Of a stretch of 64,000 nt of DNA, positions 50,515 through 59,556 are shown piece by piece. Source of the stretch: JBHYDC01 sp051861205. Lineage in GTDB: Bacteria > Pseudomonadota > Alphaproteobacteria > Rhizobiales > Pleomorphomonadaceae. Each line of letters opens with the position of its first letter. Position 1 is the stretch's first letter. The position numbers and the translations under genes were made by a program. The stretch is taken from the NCBI GenBank assembly GCA_051861205.1, contig JBHYDC010000004.1, forward strand, positions 62,001-126,000, written 5' to 3'. The notes below the pieces were generated by a model, which searched no databases, was not told the DNA's origin, and worked only from the letters and a program-made list of their open reading frames with translations.

Positions 50515-52953
50515 CTAATGAACCGCGCGGCTTGGTCCCCTTGCATTGGCAACGGCGACGGCCCGCGCCATGCCGCTCTGCGCGACGACGGTGGGCGGCT
50601 GCGCGACAGCAGCGGTGCCGTCGCTGGCGGTGGGCGCCGCGATGCGGGGCAGGCGGACGGTGACGGTGGTGCCGACGCCCTCCGTGGACTCGATCGCCAT
50701 CGAACCGCCGTGGAGTTCAACGAGCGACTGAGCGATCGCAAGTCCGAGGCCGGATCCAGGATGCTTGCGGGTGAGCTGATTCTCGACCTGAACGAAGGGC
50801 TTGCCGAGCTGTTCCAGCGCATGCCGGGGAATGCCGATGCCGGTGTCCGACACGGTGAGGATCAGCCAATCGCCGTCCGACCGCGTGCTGACGCTGACGA
50901 GACCGGACTTCGGAGTGAACTTCAGCGCGTTGGAAAGAAGGTTGAGCGCAACCTGCTTGATCGCCCGGCGATCGGCGACCATCGGGTTCGACGCATCGAA
51001 GCTGGCGGCGACGCGGATGGCGCGGCCGTCGGCCTGCGGCGTCATGATGCGCGTGGACTCGGAGATCACATCGTCGAGCACGACGGATTCGAGCGTGAGA
51101 TTGACCCGTCCGGCCTCGATCTTCGACATATCGAGGATGTCGGAAATCACGTTCAGAAGGTAGGTGCCGCTCTCGTGGATATCGACGCAATATTCGTCGT
51201 ATTTCGCCGACCCCAGCGCGCCGAACATGCCTGACCGCATGATCTCGGAAAAGCCGATGATGGCATTGAGCGGCGTGCGCAGTTCGTGGCTCATGGAGGC
51301 CAGGAACTCGGATTTTGCGCGGTTCGCAGCCTCGGCGCGCGCTTTTTCCTCGGCGTATTTCTCGGCAAGTTCGACGAGTTGCTGCGTTTGAAGCTGCATC
51401 TTATGCCGGTGCTGGCGAAGATCCGCCACCATGGCCATCAACTGCCGTTCTGAATCCAGCAGCTTTTCCTCGTGCCGCTTCAGCGGCGTAATGTCGGTGC
51501 CGACGGACACGAAGCCGCCGTCCTTGGTTCGGCGTTCGCTGATCTGGAGCCAGCGACCGTCTTCGAGCTGTGCTTCGTAAGACCGCTCACCGTCGTCGAA
51601 GGCGCCAACGGCGCCTTGGCTCTGGACGACTGGCTGACGCGCCGCGGCCATCACAGCCTCATAGCCCGCCCCCTCGCGGATCAGCGTTTCAGGAAGCTGG
51701 TGCAACTGCTGATACTTGCTGTTGCACATCACAAGACGATTGTCGGCATCCCAAAGCACGAAGGCTTCCGAGATCGTTTCAATCGCATCGCGCAGGCGCA
51801 GGTCGGCGGTGGCGCTCTTTTCGGCAAGCCGCTTTTGCTCGGATACGTCCACCGCGATGCCGATCAGGTGCGGTGCGCCGTCCCGGTCGCGCACGATTTC
51901 GGCGCGCGCGCGCAGCCACACCCATCGCCCCTCGGCATGACGAATGCGGAACTCAAGGTCGACTGCGTCCTTGCCGCTTTCGAGAAGATCCCGCGCCAGC
52001 GCATAAAGATCCGCATCGTCCTCGTGAATCATGGCCTGGAGTTCGTTGAAGCCCATCAAGTCGGAGTTGGGCTCCATGCCGATCATCACATACATGGACG
52101 GCGACCAGAACAAGCGGCCACGCGCCAAATCCCAATCCCATAGACCGCAGCGGCCGCGCCTAAGCGCGGTGTCGACGCGCGCCTGGGTGGCCGCATAGAT
52201 GCGGTCCGCCTCACTGGCGCGCGAGGTTTGCGCGAAGAACGCATAGACCATCACGATGAGAATGCAGCTCGTACCGATGAACAGCGACACGTTCATCGAA
52301 ACATCGCGCCGCCAGTCCATGAAGATCTGATCGGTAGGCTGGAACACTGCAACCGATCCGCGCGGCCCGGTCAGGTGGTGCACGGCGGCTATGGCTTCGG
52401 TATCGAGCCCCACGGTGACCGGCAGCACGCCCGCGCGCTGTCCGAACACCACAAGCGGCTGGCCGGACCCGAACACGTCCATCAGCGATCGGCCGATCAG
52501 AGAGGAATCCTCCGGTGCCGTAGCTTGAATTGCGCCCGTGCCGTCTGCAAGCAGGATCACGCGCCCATCGCTGGTTGCCGAGGGAGGCAGGGCTTCGCGC
52601 AGCGCCGTGCGCATGGCGCCGGCGTAGGCGGTCTGGTCAGCGCCGATTGGGGCCGTGGCGGAAAGCGTGGCGTCCAGCGTTTCGGTCAAAAGCGCGATCA
52701 TGTCACGCGCCGTGCTTTCGGTTTCCTCGCGGGCTTCGATGAGGTTCGACACACGGGCGATGCCGACGACGATAAGGAACGCCGCAATCAAAACCGGGAT
52801 CGAACGGCGGAAAATCGGCTCGGCTTGCAAAAGCCGCCGATAAGCCGGCTGGGCGAGGATACGGGCGTGACCTTTCAACGCGGTATCCGGCGTGCCAACG
52901 CCAAATCGCGAACGCCAGCCTCTCGAAGCGTTGGCATGCTCTGCCCGCGCCAT
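50515..52953 (-). CDS. PAS-domain sensor histidine kinase, PleC-like
   Basis: Large membrane kinase of 812 residues. First membrane helix about residues 51-70 (SIPVLIAAFLIVVGIARVSN), periplasmic domain, second helix about 220-243 (VSLFIGTSCILIVMVYAFFA), a PAS domain (GRCGLWDWDLARGRLFWSPS), a second PAS (LRDAIETISEAFVLWDADNR), a coiled coil, then the phospho-acceptor His in SEFLASMSHELRTPLNAIIG with the PleC/DivJ-type continuation FSEIMRSGMFGALGSAKYDE, and an ATPase domain (QVALNLLSNALKFTPKSG, GSGLGLAIAQSLVELHGG). Such kinases act in cell-cycle or developmental phosphorelays in alphaproteobacteria; membership is inferred from the dimerisation helix. A GGGGG site precedes ATG 52953. Confidence 0.9.
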   Translation of the reverse strand: MARAEHANASRGWRSRFGVGTPDTALKGHARILAQPAYRRLLQAEPIFRRSIPVLIAAFLIVVGIARVSNLIEAREETESTARDMIALLTETLDATLSATAPIGADQTAYAGAMRTALREALPPSATSDGRVILLADGTGAIQATAPEDSSLIGRSLMDVFGSGQPLVVFGQRAGVLPVTVGLDTEAIAAVHHLTGPRGSVAVFQPTDQIFMDWRRDVSMNVSLFIGTSCILIVMVYAFFAQTSRASEADRIYAATQARVDTALRRGRCGLWDWDLARGRLFWSPSMYVMIGMEPNSDLMGFNELQAMIHEDDADLYALARDLLESGKDAVDLEFRIRHAEGRWVWLRARAEIVRDRDGAPHLIGIAVDVSEQKRLAEKSATADLRLRDAIETISEAFVLWDADNRLVMCNSKYQQLHQLPETLIREGAGYEAVMAAARQPVVQSQGAVGAFDDGERSYEAQLEDGRWLQISERRTKDGGFVSVGTDITPLKRHEEKLLDSERQLMAMVADLRQHRHKMQLQTQQLVELAEKYAEEKARAEAANRAKSEFLASMSHELRTPLNAIIGFSEIMRSGMFGALGSAKYDEYCVDIHESGTYLLNVISDILDMSKIEAGRVNLTLESVVLDDVISESTRIMTPQADGRAIRVAASFDASNPMVADRRAIKQVALNLLSNALKFTPKSGLVSVSTRSDGDWLILTVSDTGIGIPRHALEQLGKPFVQVENQLTRKHPGSGLGLAIAQSLVELHGGSMAIESTEGVGTTVTVRLPRIAAPTASDGTAAVAQPPTVVAQSGMARAVAVANARGPSRAVH

Positions 52954-53084
52954 CCGTGGCCCCCTAAATCAAATTCGATGAATACGAATTGCCCGGCCCC
53001 GGGGAAAACACGGCACGCCCCGAATCACCTGCAGTTTGAATCATGACGAATCGCTGTGTCCAGAGGGTAAGAGGTTAAAAAATA

Positions 53085-53099
53085 AGTTAATGATTAACT
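53085..53099. promoter_or_regulatory. Perfect 15-bp palindrome upstream of the PAS kinase gene
   Basis: AGTTAAT-G-ATTAACT, a perfect 7+1+7 inverted repeat in an A/T-rich stretch of the 236-base gap between pepN and the kinase gene, about 130 bases ahead of the kinase start. It has the symmetry of a dimeric repressor operator. The remaining gap (52954-53189) holds no gene. Confidence 0.5.
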
Positions 53100-53189
53100 A
53101 GGCAATTACTGCCTGCCCGATTTCTGAAGTATAGAGCAAGATGAGAACAGGCTGCAGAGCGCCTAGCGATTCGTTTTGCGGTGGATGTG

Positions 53190-55832
53190 TTAGGCTAAAG
53201 TCCGTTCCACGATGTCCGCGACGTCACGGGATAAAGGTGATTTGGCTGCAATGCGCCGAAGAGCCGTCTCCGCCTTGGTCCGGCGGCCCGGCTCGAAGGA
53301 TCGCCACGACCGGAAGCTCACCAGGATCCGCGCCGCAACCTGCGGGTTGATATCATCAAGCTTCACCACCGTTTCCTTCACGAAATCAAAGCCCGCTCCG
53401 TCCGCCCGCGCGAACTGCGTTGGATTGAGGCTCGCGAAGGAGCCGATGAGGGCGCGGGTTCGGTTCGGGTTTCGCAGCGAGAAGGACGGGTGCTGCATGA
53501 GCGCCGCTACCCGGTCGAGCGTCGCGGGCAGGGGTGCTGCGGCCTGCACGGCCAGCCATTTGTCCACCGCCAGCGGCACGCTTGCGTGGCGATCGTAGAA
53601 GGCTTCCAGCGCATCGCCCGCTTCTGCGGCGCCCCTGTGAACCAGAATGGACAGCGCGGCGAGCCGATCCGTCATATTCGTCGCTTCGGCAAACCGGCGG
53701 GCGACACGGGCAAGCACCGCCGGATCCGCCGATGCGGCCAGGAGATCGAAGGCCGCATTCACAAGAGCCCGGCGGCCGGCCCCGGCCGCATCCGGACGAT
53801 AGGGGCCTGTGTCGGCACTTTGGCCGACGATACGCTCCAGAATTGGCTTCAAGCCCTCGGCCAAGGCGATGCGCACGGCGCGGTGCGCTTCCGCGATCGC
53901 GCTGGGATCCACGTTCTTGCCGATCTCGCGCGCGATATCGTTATCACCGGGAATGGCCAACATGAGCGCTCGGAAGGCCGGGTCCATACGTTCATCGGCA
54001 ATGGTGTCGCCAAGCGCCTCCACATAGCCGAGGTCCGGGCGCGGCGTTTCGTTATTGCGGGCGGCGTCGGCGCCGGCAACCAGCATCGTCATGGCGACGG
54101 TGTTGGAGGCTTGCCATCGATTGAAGCTGTCGCGGTCATGCCGCATCAGGAAGGTGAGGTCCGACAGCGGCTGCGTGATCTGCGGCTTCACCGGCGCGGA
54201 GAAGCCCCGGAACAGCGAGGGCACCGGCTTTTCCGCAAGGCCCTCGAACACGACCTCCGTGCGGCCGGTCTCCAGCACGATCACGTCGTCATGAACCTCC
54301 GCGCCGGACACGGCGCTATAGGCCATATCCGCGCCGTTCGAACCGACAAGGCCGAAGCGGACGGGGATGACATGGGGCTGTTTCACAGGCTGGCCGGGTG
54401 TCGCCGGCACGGTCTGTTCGAAGGCGAGCCGATAGGTCTTGGCTGCGGAATCATAGGCTTCGGTCACGGTCACCGCCGGTGTTCCGGCCTGATTGTACCA
54501 GCGCATGAAGGCGGCAAGGTCGCGGCCGGACACGTCCGCGAAGCAGGCGATGAAGTCCTCGATGGTGGCGGCTTCGCCGTCGTGCTGCTCGAAATAGCGG
54601 TCCATCCCACGCCTGAAGGCATCGTCGCCGATCAGCGTCTTTAGCATCCGGATGACCTCGGCACCCTTTTCGTAGATCGTCGCCGTGTAGAAGTTGTTGA
54701 TTTCCTTGTAGCTATCCGGGCGAACTGGATGCGCGAGCGGTCCGCCATCCTCCGGGAATTGATGGCTGCGCAGGGTCCGTACGTCTGTAATCCGTTTCAC
54801 GGAGCGCGAGCGCATATCGGACGTGAATTCCTGGTCGCGGAAAACGGTGAGGCCTTCCTTCAGACAAAGCTGGAACCAATCGCGGCAGGTGATGCGGTTG
54901 CCCGTCCAATTGTGGAAGTATTCATGCGCAATCACGGCCTCGATGCCGAGATAATCCGTGTCGGTTGCGACATCGGGATCAGCCAGAACGTATTTGTCGT
55001 TGAAGACGTTAAGGCCCTTGTTCTCCATCGCCCCCATGTTGAAGTAAGACACGGCGACGATGTTGAAAACGTCGAGATCATACTCGCGGCCAAACACCCG
55101 CTCATCCCATTCCATCGAGCGCTTCAGCGCGTCCATCGCATAGACTGAGCGGCTTTCGTTGCCATGTTCGACATAGATCCCGAGATCGACAGGACGGCCT
55201 GAACGGGTCGTGAAGCTGTCCTTGAGCACAGCCAGATCGCCGGCCACCAGCGCGAACAGATATGCCGGTTTGGGCCAGGGGTCGTGCCAGACAGCAAAAT
55301 GGCGCCCATCGGCAAGATCCCCGGCTTTGATCGGGTTTCCGTTCGAAAGCAGCACGGGCGCTGCGGCCCGATCGGCTTCCATGCGCACGGTGTAAACGGC
55401 CAGAATGTCCGGCCGGTCGAGGAAGTAGGTGATGCGGCGAAAGCCCTCGGCCTCGCACTGGGTGCACCACGTTCCGCCAGACCGGTAAAGGCCCATCAGC
55501 TTGGTGTTCGCTTCCGGAATGAGGCTGGTTTCGATCGTGAGCACGAAGGGTTCCGCCGGCGGCGCCAGGATCGTCAACCGGTCGGGCGTTACCTCGAAAG
55601 CCGTCGGATCCAGCGCCCCGCCGTCGAGGCGCAGGCTCGTCAGCACCAATTTGTCGCCGTCCAGCTCCAGGGGTGTGCCGAGCAGGGTGCCTTCACGGCG
55701 GGAAAAGGCGATTTCCGCCGTAACCTGCGTTTGCGCATCGCCAAGCCGCACGTCGAGCGACACCGTGGAGATAGCATAAGGCGTGGGCCGGTATTCGGCC
55801 AAGCGTACGGGCTGATCGGTTTCGGTGCGCAA
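53190..55832 (-). CDS. pepN: Aminopeptidase N
   Basis: Zinc-dependent M1-family aminopeptidase, 880 residues, the usual size of proteobacterial PepN. Motifs: the GAMEN substrate-anchoring motif in YFNMGAMENKGLNVF (about residue 265) and the zinc site VIAHEYFHNWTGNR with the third ligand Glu in LKEGLTVFRDQEF (about residues 295-325). The open frame extends to 55931, but TTG 55832 is chosen because the protein then begins MRTETDQPVRLAEYRPTPYA, like related rhizobial enzymes. GGGA lies upstream; the extra 33 residues of the longer form look unrelated. Divergent from the trp leader, 128 bases away. Confidence 0.94.
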   Translation of the reverse strand: MRTETDQPVRLAEYRPTPYAISTVSLDVRLGDAQTQVTAEIAFSRREGTLLGTPLELDGDKLVLTSLRLDGGALDPTAFEVTPDRLTILAPPAEPFVLTIETSLIPEANTKLMGLYRSGGTWCTQCEAEGFRRITYFLDRPDILAVYTVRMEADRAAAPVLLSNGNPIKAGDLADGRHFAVWHDPWPKPAYLFALVAGDLAVLKDSFTTRSGRPVDLGIYVEHGNESRSVYAMDALKRSMEWDERVFGREYDLDVFNIVAVSYFNMGAMENKGLNVFNDKYVLADPDVATDTDYLGIEAVIAHEYFHNWTGNRITCRDWFQLCLKEGLTVFRDQEFTSDMRSRSVKRITDVRTLRSHQFPEDGGPLAHPVRPDSYKEINNFYTATIYEKGAEVIRMLKTLIGDDAFRRGMDRYFEQHDGEAATIEDFIACFADVSGRDLAAFMRWYNQAGTPAVTVTEAYDSAAKTYRLAFEQTVPATPGQPVKQPHVIPVRFGLVGSNGADMAYSAVSGAEVHDDVIVLETGRTEVVFEGLAEKPVPSLFRGFSAPVKPQITQPLSDLTFLMRHDRDSFNRWQASNTVAMTMLVAGADAARNNETPRPDLGYVEALGDTIADERMDPAFRALMLAIPGDNDIAREIGKNVDPSAIAEAHRAVRIALAEGLKPILERIVGQSADTGPYRPDAAGAGRRALVNAAFDLLAASADPAVLARVARRFAEATNMTDRLAALSILVHRGAAEAGDALEAFYDRHASVPLAVDKWLAVQAAAPLPATLDRVAALMQHPSFSLRNPNRTRALIGSFASLNPTQFARADGAGFDFVKETVVKLDDINPQVAARILVSFRSWRSFEPGRRTKAETALRRIAAKSPLSRDVADIVERTLA

Positions 55833-55924
55833 CTCACATTCCCTTCGGCATGCCCCTGTGAGGTCAGGTCTAGCGCCGAGGCCCCGCGCGGACAAGGCGC
55901 GCTTCCTTTCCGCGCGACGCCCGA

Positions 55925-55953
55925 TGGACAAGTTCCGGCGCTTGCCCTAGTCT
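55925..55953 (+). promoter_or_regulatory. Promoter of the trp leader
   Basis: TGGACA at 55925-55930 (one mismatch to TTGACA), a 17-base spacer and TAGTCT at 55948-55953. Transcription should start seven to eight bases later, at or next to the A of the leader ATG at 55961, predicting a leaderless mRNA for the leader peptide. Sinorhizobium meliloti trpL is known to be leaderless. Confidence 0.65.
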
Positions 55954-55960
55954 CAAACTT

Positions 55961-56008
55961 ATGAACACGCTCGACCATATCCGGTGCTGGTGGCGGCCCT
56001 CTCCCTGA
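55961..56008 (+). CDS. trpL: trp operon leader peptide
   Basis: A 15-residue leader peptide, MNTLDHIRCWWRPSP, with two consecutive Trp codons (TGG TGG) at positions 10-11 and a TGA stop, placed between the trp promoter and a terminator hairpin ahead of trpE(G). It senses charged tRNA-Trp: when Trp is scarce the ribosome stalls at the Trp codons and the downstream terminator is not formed. No ribosome site is visible, consistent with a leaderless start. In S. meliloti the equivalent peptide and its attenuated RNA also act in trans. Confidence 0.85.
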   Translation: MNTLDHIRCWWRPSP

Positions 56009-56046
56009 GAGCGGCGGTCGGCGCATGCGTATATGCGAGATTTGAC

Positions 56047-56082
56047 AAAGGCCGCTCGGGGATCACACCCGGCGGCCTTTTT
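56047..56082 (+). terminator. Transcription attenuator of trpE(G)
   Basis: Terminator hairpin AAAGGCCGC / GCGGCCTTT (9 bp, with a further CGGG/CCCG inner stem and loop GATCACA), ending in a T-run at 56078-56082. A competing pairing is visible: AGCGGC at 56010-56015 can pair with GCCGCT at 56051-56056, forming an antiterminator. CTCTC/GAGAG around the leader stop codon can form the 1:2 stem. These are the segments of classical ribosome-mediated attenuation. Confidence 0.85.
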
Positions 56083-56134
56083 CATGTCGAGAAGGTCCGA
56101 TCCGCGGTGCGCCCGGCGGCAGGGGGGTGAGGCG

Positions 56135-58363
56135 ATGTCGGATAAAAAGGGGCTGGCGATGGCCGACGGTGCACAGGCGTTCACGACCGCAGGCGGCGTT
56201 GCCGTCGAACGGCAACTGCGGCAGGTGCCCTACAAGGACGCCGCCTTCGCCTATGTCGATAAGTTGGACGAGCGGCGCGGCGCGGTGTTCTCGTCGAACT
56301 ACGAATACCCCGGCCGCTATGCCCGCTGGGACATCGCCTTCGTCGACCCGCCGGTCGCTTTCACCGCCCGCGGCCGCGATATCGTCGTCGAGGCGCTGAA
56401 CGCCCGCGGCCGCATTCTGCTCCCGGCCTTCGCCGAAGCCGTCCAGGCCGGCGACGATCTCGTAACGTGCGACGTTACGGACGAGCGCATCACCGCCACC
56501 ATAAAGACCCCCGCCGGGCGCTTCGCGGAGGAAGAGCGCTCGCGCCAGCCGTCCGTGTTCTCGGTGATCCGGCGCATCGTCGCGAAATTCCGGACCGAGG
56601 AGGACGGCAATCTCGGTCTCTGGGGCGCGTTCGGCTATGACCTCGCGTTCCAGTTCGAGCCGGTGCGGTTTCGCCTGGAACGCCCGGCCGATCAGCGCGA
56701 CCTCGTGCTTTACTTCCCCGATGAAATCCTGATCGTCGACCATTACGGCGCCGAGGCCAGCGTCCACGCTTATGATTTCACGGTGGACGGCCGCTCCACC
56801 AACGGTCTGCCGCGTGACGGCAGCCGCACCCCGTTCCGCTTTTCCGATCGCATCCCGGGTCGTGGCGACCATGAGCCCGGCGAATACGCCGCCTCCGTGT
56901 CGAAGGCCGTGGATTACTTCAAGCGCGGCGATCTCTTCGAAGTCGTACCCGGCCAGACCTTCTACGAGCGCCCGACCGCGCCTCCCTCGGCCATCTCCCG
57001 CCGTCTGCAGGAGATCAACCCATCTCCCTACGGCTTCATGATCAACCTTGGCGAGGAGGAATATCTCGTCGGTGCGTCGCCTGAGATGTACGTGCGCGTC
57101 ACGTCCGGGCGGCGGGTGGAAACCTGCCCGATTTCCGGCACCATCCGGCGCGGCAAGAACGCCATCGAGGACGAGGCGCAGATCCGCACCCTTCTCAATT
57201 CGAAGAAGGACGAGGCGGAACTCACCATGTGCTCCGACGTCGATCGCAACGATAAGAGCCGGATCTGCGAACCCGGCTCAGTGCGCGTCATCGGCCGCCG
57301 TCAGATCGAGATGTATTCGCGCCTGATCCACACCGTCGATCACATCGAGGGCCGCCTCCGCTCGGATATGGACGCGCTAGACGCCTTCCTCTCCCACGCA
57401 TGGGCCGTGACGGTGACGGGCGCGCCCAAGCTATGGGCGATGCAGTTCATCGAGGATCACGAAAAAAGCGCCCGCGCTTGGTACGGCGGCGCGGTGGGCG
57501 CGGTGCTGATGAACGGGGACCTCAACACAGGCCTGACACTGCGCACGGTGCGCATCAAGGATGGCATCGCCGCCATCCGCGCCGGCGCTACCTTGCTCTA
57601 TGATTCCGTGCCCGAGGACGAGGAAAAGGAGACCGAACTCAAGGCCTCCGCCATGATTGCCGCGATCCGCGAAGCCGGTAAAGCCAAGGCCGATGTGGCG
57701 GCGCATGCCGAGGAACGCCTCGGCGAGGGCCTACGCGTGCTGCTCGTGGACCACGAGGACAGCTTCGTCCACACGCTCGCCAACTATTTCCGCCAAACCG
57801 GCGCGGATGTGATGACGATCCGCTCGTCGAAGGGCGTCGGTGTCGATACGTCGGAATTCGACCGGTTGAAGCCCGATCTCGTAGTGATGTCGCCGGGGCC
57901 GGGCAGCCCGTCGGATTTTCATTGCACGGCCACCATCGCCGCGATCCGCGAACGCGGACTGCCGATGTTCGGCGTATGCCTCGGTCTCCAAGCCATCGCG
58001 GAGGCCTTTGGCGGCGAATTGGCAAGGCTCAACGTGCCCTACCACGGCAAGCCGTCCGACATCGCCGTAAATCGGAACTCGATGCTGTTCCAGGGCTTGC
58101 CGGAGCGCATCATCGTTGGCCGCTACCACTCGATCCACGCCGTTGCGGACAAGCTGCCGGACGGTTTCGCCGTCACGGCTTCAACCGACGACGGCGTCAT
58201 CATGGCCATCGAACACGAGTGCGAGCCGATCGCGGCGGTTCAGTTCCACCCGGAATCGATCATGTCGCTGGGCGATGATGCCGGTCACCGGATCGTGGAG
58301 AATGCGATCCGCGCGCTTGTTACGAACCGGGTGCCCACGGCAAGATCATCGGGTCTTGGATGA
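56135..58363 (+). CDS. trpE(G): Anthranilate synthase, fused TrpE-TrpG
   Basis: First enzyme of tryptophan synthesis, making anthranilate from chorismate and glutamine; 742 residues. The TrpE part has FDLVPGQTF-like GDLFEVVPGQTFYERPTAPP, NPSPYGFMINLGEEEYLVGA with SPEMYVRV, ETCPISGTIRRGKNAIEDEA and SDVDRNDKSRICEPGSV. The TrpG amidotransferase follows with VVMSPGPGSPSD, the nucleophile Cys615 in FGVCLGLQAIAEAFGG and the His-Glu pair in VQFHPESIMS. ATG 56135 has GGGGGGTGAGG ahead of it; the ORF upstream to 56033 is within the attenuator. The fusion is typical of rhizobia and their relatives. Regulated by the leader/attenuator upstream. Confidence 0.97.
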   Translation: MSDKKGLAMADGAQAFTTAGGVAVERQLRQVPYKDAAFAYVDKLDERRGAVFSSNYEYPGRYARWDIAFVDPPVAFTARGRDIVVEALNARGRILLPAFAEAVQAGDDLVTCDVTDERITATIKTPAGRFAEEERSRQPSVFSVIRRIVAKFRTEEDGNLGLWGAFGYDLAFQFEPVRFRLERPADQRDLVLYFPDEILIVDHYGAEASVHAYDFTVDGRSTNGLPRDGSRTPFRFSDRIPGRGDHEPGEYAASVSKAVDYFKRGDLFEVVPGQTFYERPTAPPSAISRRLQEINPSPYGFMINLGEEEYLVGASPEMYVRVTSGRRVETCPISGTIRRGKNAIEDEAQIRTLLNSKKDEAELTMCSDVDRNDKSRICEPGSVRVIGRRQIEMYSRLIHTVDHIEGRLRSDMDALDAFLSHAWAVTVTGAPKLWAMQFIEDHEKSARAWYGGAVGAVLMNGDLNTGLTLRTVRIKDGIAAIRAGATLLYDSVPEDEEKETELKASAMIAAIREAGKAKADVAAHAEERLGEGLRVLLVDHEDSFVHTLANYFRQTGADVMTIRSSKGVGVDTSEFDRLKPDLVVMSPGPGSPSDFHCTATIAAIRERGLPMFGVCLGLQAIAEAFGGELARLNVPYHGKPSDIAVNRNSMLFQGLPERIIVGRYHSIHAVADKLPDGFAVTASTDDGVIMAIEHECEPIAAVQFHPESIMSLGDDAGHRIVENAIRALVTNRVPTARSSGLG

Positions 58364-58378
58364 AAATGCGGCTGATCC

Positions 58379-59026
58379 TCAGAGCTTCTGGATCAGCCAC
58401 TTTCCATTGAACTGCTGGACTTTAAGCCCGTTCAGATCGGCGAACTCGTCCACGGCCCGGATTACGCCGGGGAACATGGTCGTGAAATCGTCGCCGAACA
58501 TGACGCCGCCTTTGCGGATCAATTTCCAATAGTTCGTAATGTCGGATTTGGCGTCGTTGTAGCGGTGTCCGGCATCGATATAGGCCGCATCCGCCTCCAG
58601 CCCCTTGGCGCGGAGCACATGGAACGCCGATTCCGCGCTGGCGGGAAACGGGCAGATCACGTCCTGATGGCCCTTGTGGATCACATTCGCCAGGAACTGG
58701 TAGTAGAGCGTGGGGTAGCCGTTCTTCACGGCCAAAGTGGCGAACCATTCCGGATTGAGCCAGTGTTCGTCCGCGCCCAACCAAGTATCTACGCACAAGA
58801 GTTCAAAGTCCGGAATGCCGATGGACTTGGCGAGTCCGGCCATGTGGATCGCACTGCCGCCGAGCCAACTCCCAACCTCAATGACCCTCCGAGGTTTGAG
58901 CTGAGACAACACCTTTTCAAATATCGGATGATCTGACGCCCAGCCCCAGAGCTTGAGATCATAGTTGTCGATCGGAAAGTCTTCGTAAGGAGACACCGAA
59001 TGAAGCGCGGGCGCGAAATACGTCAT
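58379..59026 (-). CDS. Class I SAM-dependent methyltransferase
   Basis: Methyltransferase-like protein of 215 residues. Motif I is RRVIEVGSWLGGSAIHMAGL; an acidic cofactor contact is in FELLCVDTWLGADEHW; and the motif AAYIDAGHRYNDAKSDITNY with KGGVMFGDDFTTMFPGVIRA is typical of the Methyltransf_24 group. Substrate unknown; members modify sugars or small molecules. Possible starts are 59092, 59041 and 59026; the last is preferred because of GGTGG upstream and because earlier residues add nothing recognisable. Convergent with trpE(G), 15 bases apart, without an obvious terminator. Confidence 0.8.
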   Translation of the reverse strand: MTYFAPALHSVSPYEDFPIDNYDLKLWGWASDHPIFEKVLSQLKPRRVIEVGSWLGGSAIHMAGLAKSIGIPDFELLCVDTWLGADEHWLNPEWFATLAVKNGYPTLYYQFLANVIHKGHQDVICPFPASAESAFHVLRAKGLEADAAYIDAGHRYNDAKSDITNYWKLIRKGGVMFGDDFTTMFPGVIRAVDEFADLNGLKVQQFNGKWLIQKL

Positions 59027-59092
59027 AGGACCACCGAACATAAAAACGATATATGCGTTGATTTGTAATCTTACAGCAATTGCACCCGACAT

Positions 59093-59556
59093 TCGCGCAA
59101 CCCTTGAAGCGCGAGCGGTGTGTATGGCCCGTCCTTTGACGCTGCATTGTTTCTACGCCGCCTGATGCTGAACATTTCAGCGTCTGCAAATTGCGCGGTC
59201 ACTCTTGCCCGCCACGCCGTTCTCAGCCTCGTGGCAACAAAGAAACACCGATGCCAAGTCATTGTCCTGTTTCACGAAATTGAACGAGGCCCATCAAGCC
59301 TTCTTGCCGCCTGACGGCGCGCCATTCGCGCTCCCGCCCAAGCTGTGCTCACCGCCGCCGTCCCGCCCGGCCACGTCCGCAACGGCCTAAGCGCTTGCCT
59401 CTTGACCGGTGAATTTTTTTACCGAAAGATCAAGGAAAAGGCGGACAACACATCCGCCGACAGGGGCCGGCGCGACACATCCTTTCAGCGCCGGATGCGG
59501 ATCACGGGAAAAGGCCGGTCGGCGTTTGCCGGTGCCGGAAACGCGGAGGATTTATC
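59093..59556. other. Intergenic region upstream of preT with a candidate operator
   Basis: About 460 bases between divergent genes. Several short ORFs are present on both strands but none has a good ribosome site or recognisable sequence. At 59402-59413 TTGACC-GGTGAA forms a near-perfect inverted repeat (TTGACC/GGTCAA with one mismatch), related to the TTGACCA half-site of RutR-type operators, and a RutR-like regulator gene lies downstream of preA. A GAGGA site lies ahead of the preT ATG. Confidence 0.35.

Noticed and set aside
53075..53097. CtrA box (TTAA-N7-TTAA) upstream of the PAS kinase
   Set aside because: The TTAA elements are spaced by 8 and 3 bases, not 7, so the full motif is not present; only half-sites could be claimed.
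59120..59314. Short ORF upstream of preT
   Set aside because: No ribosome site or recognisable sequence; overlaps other short ORFs on both strands.
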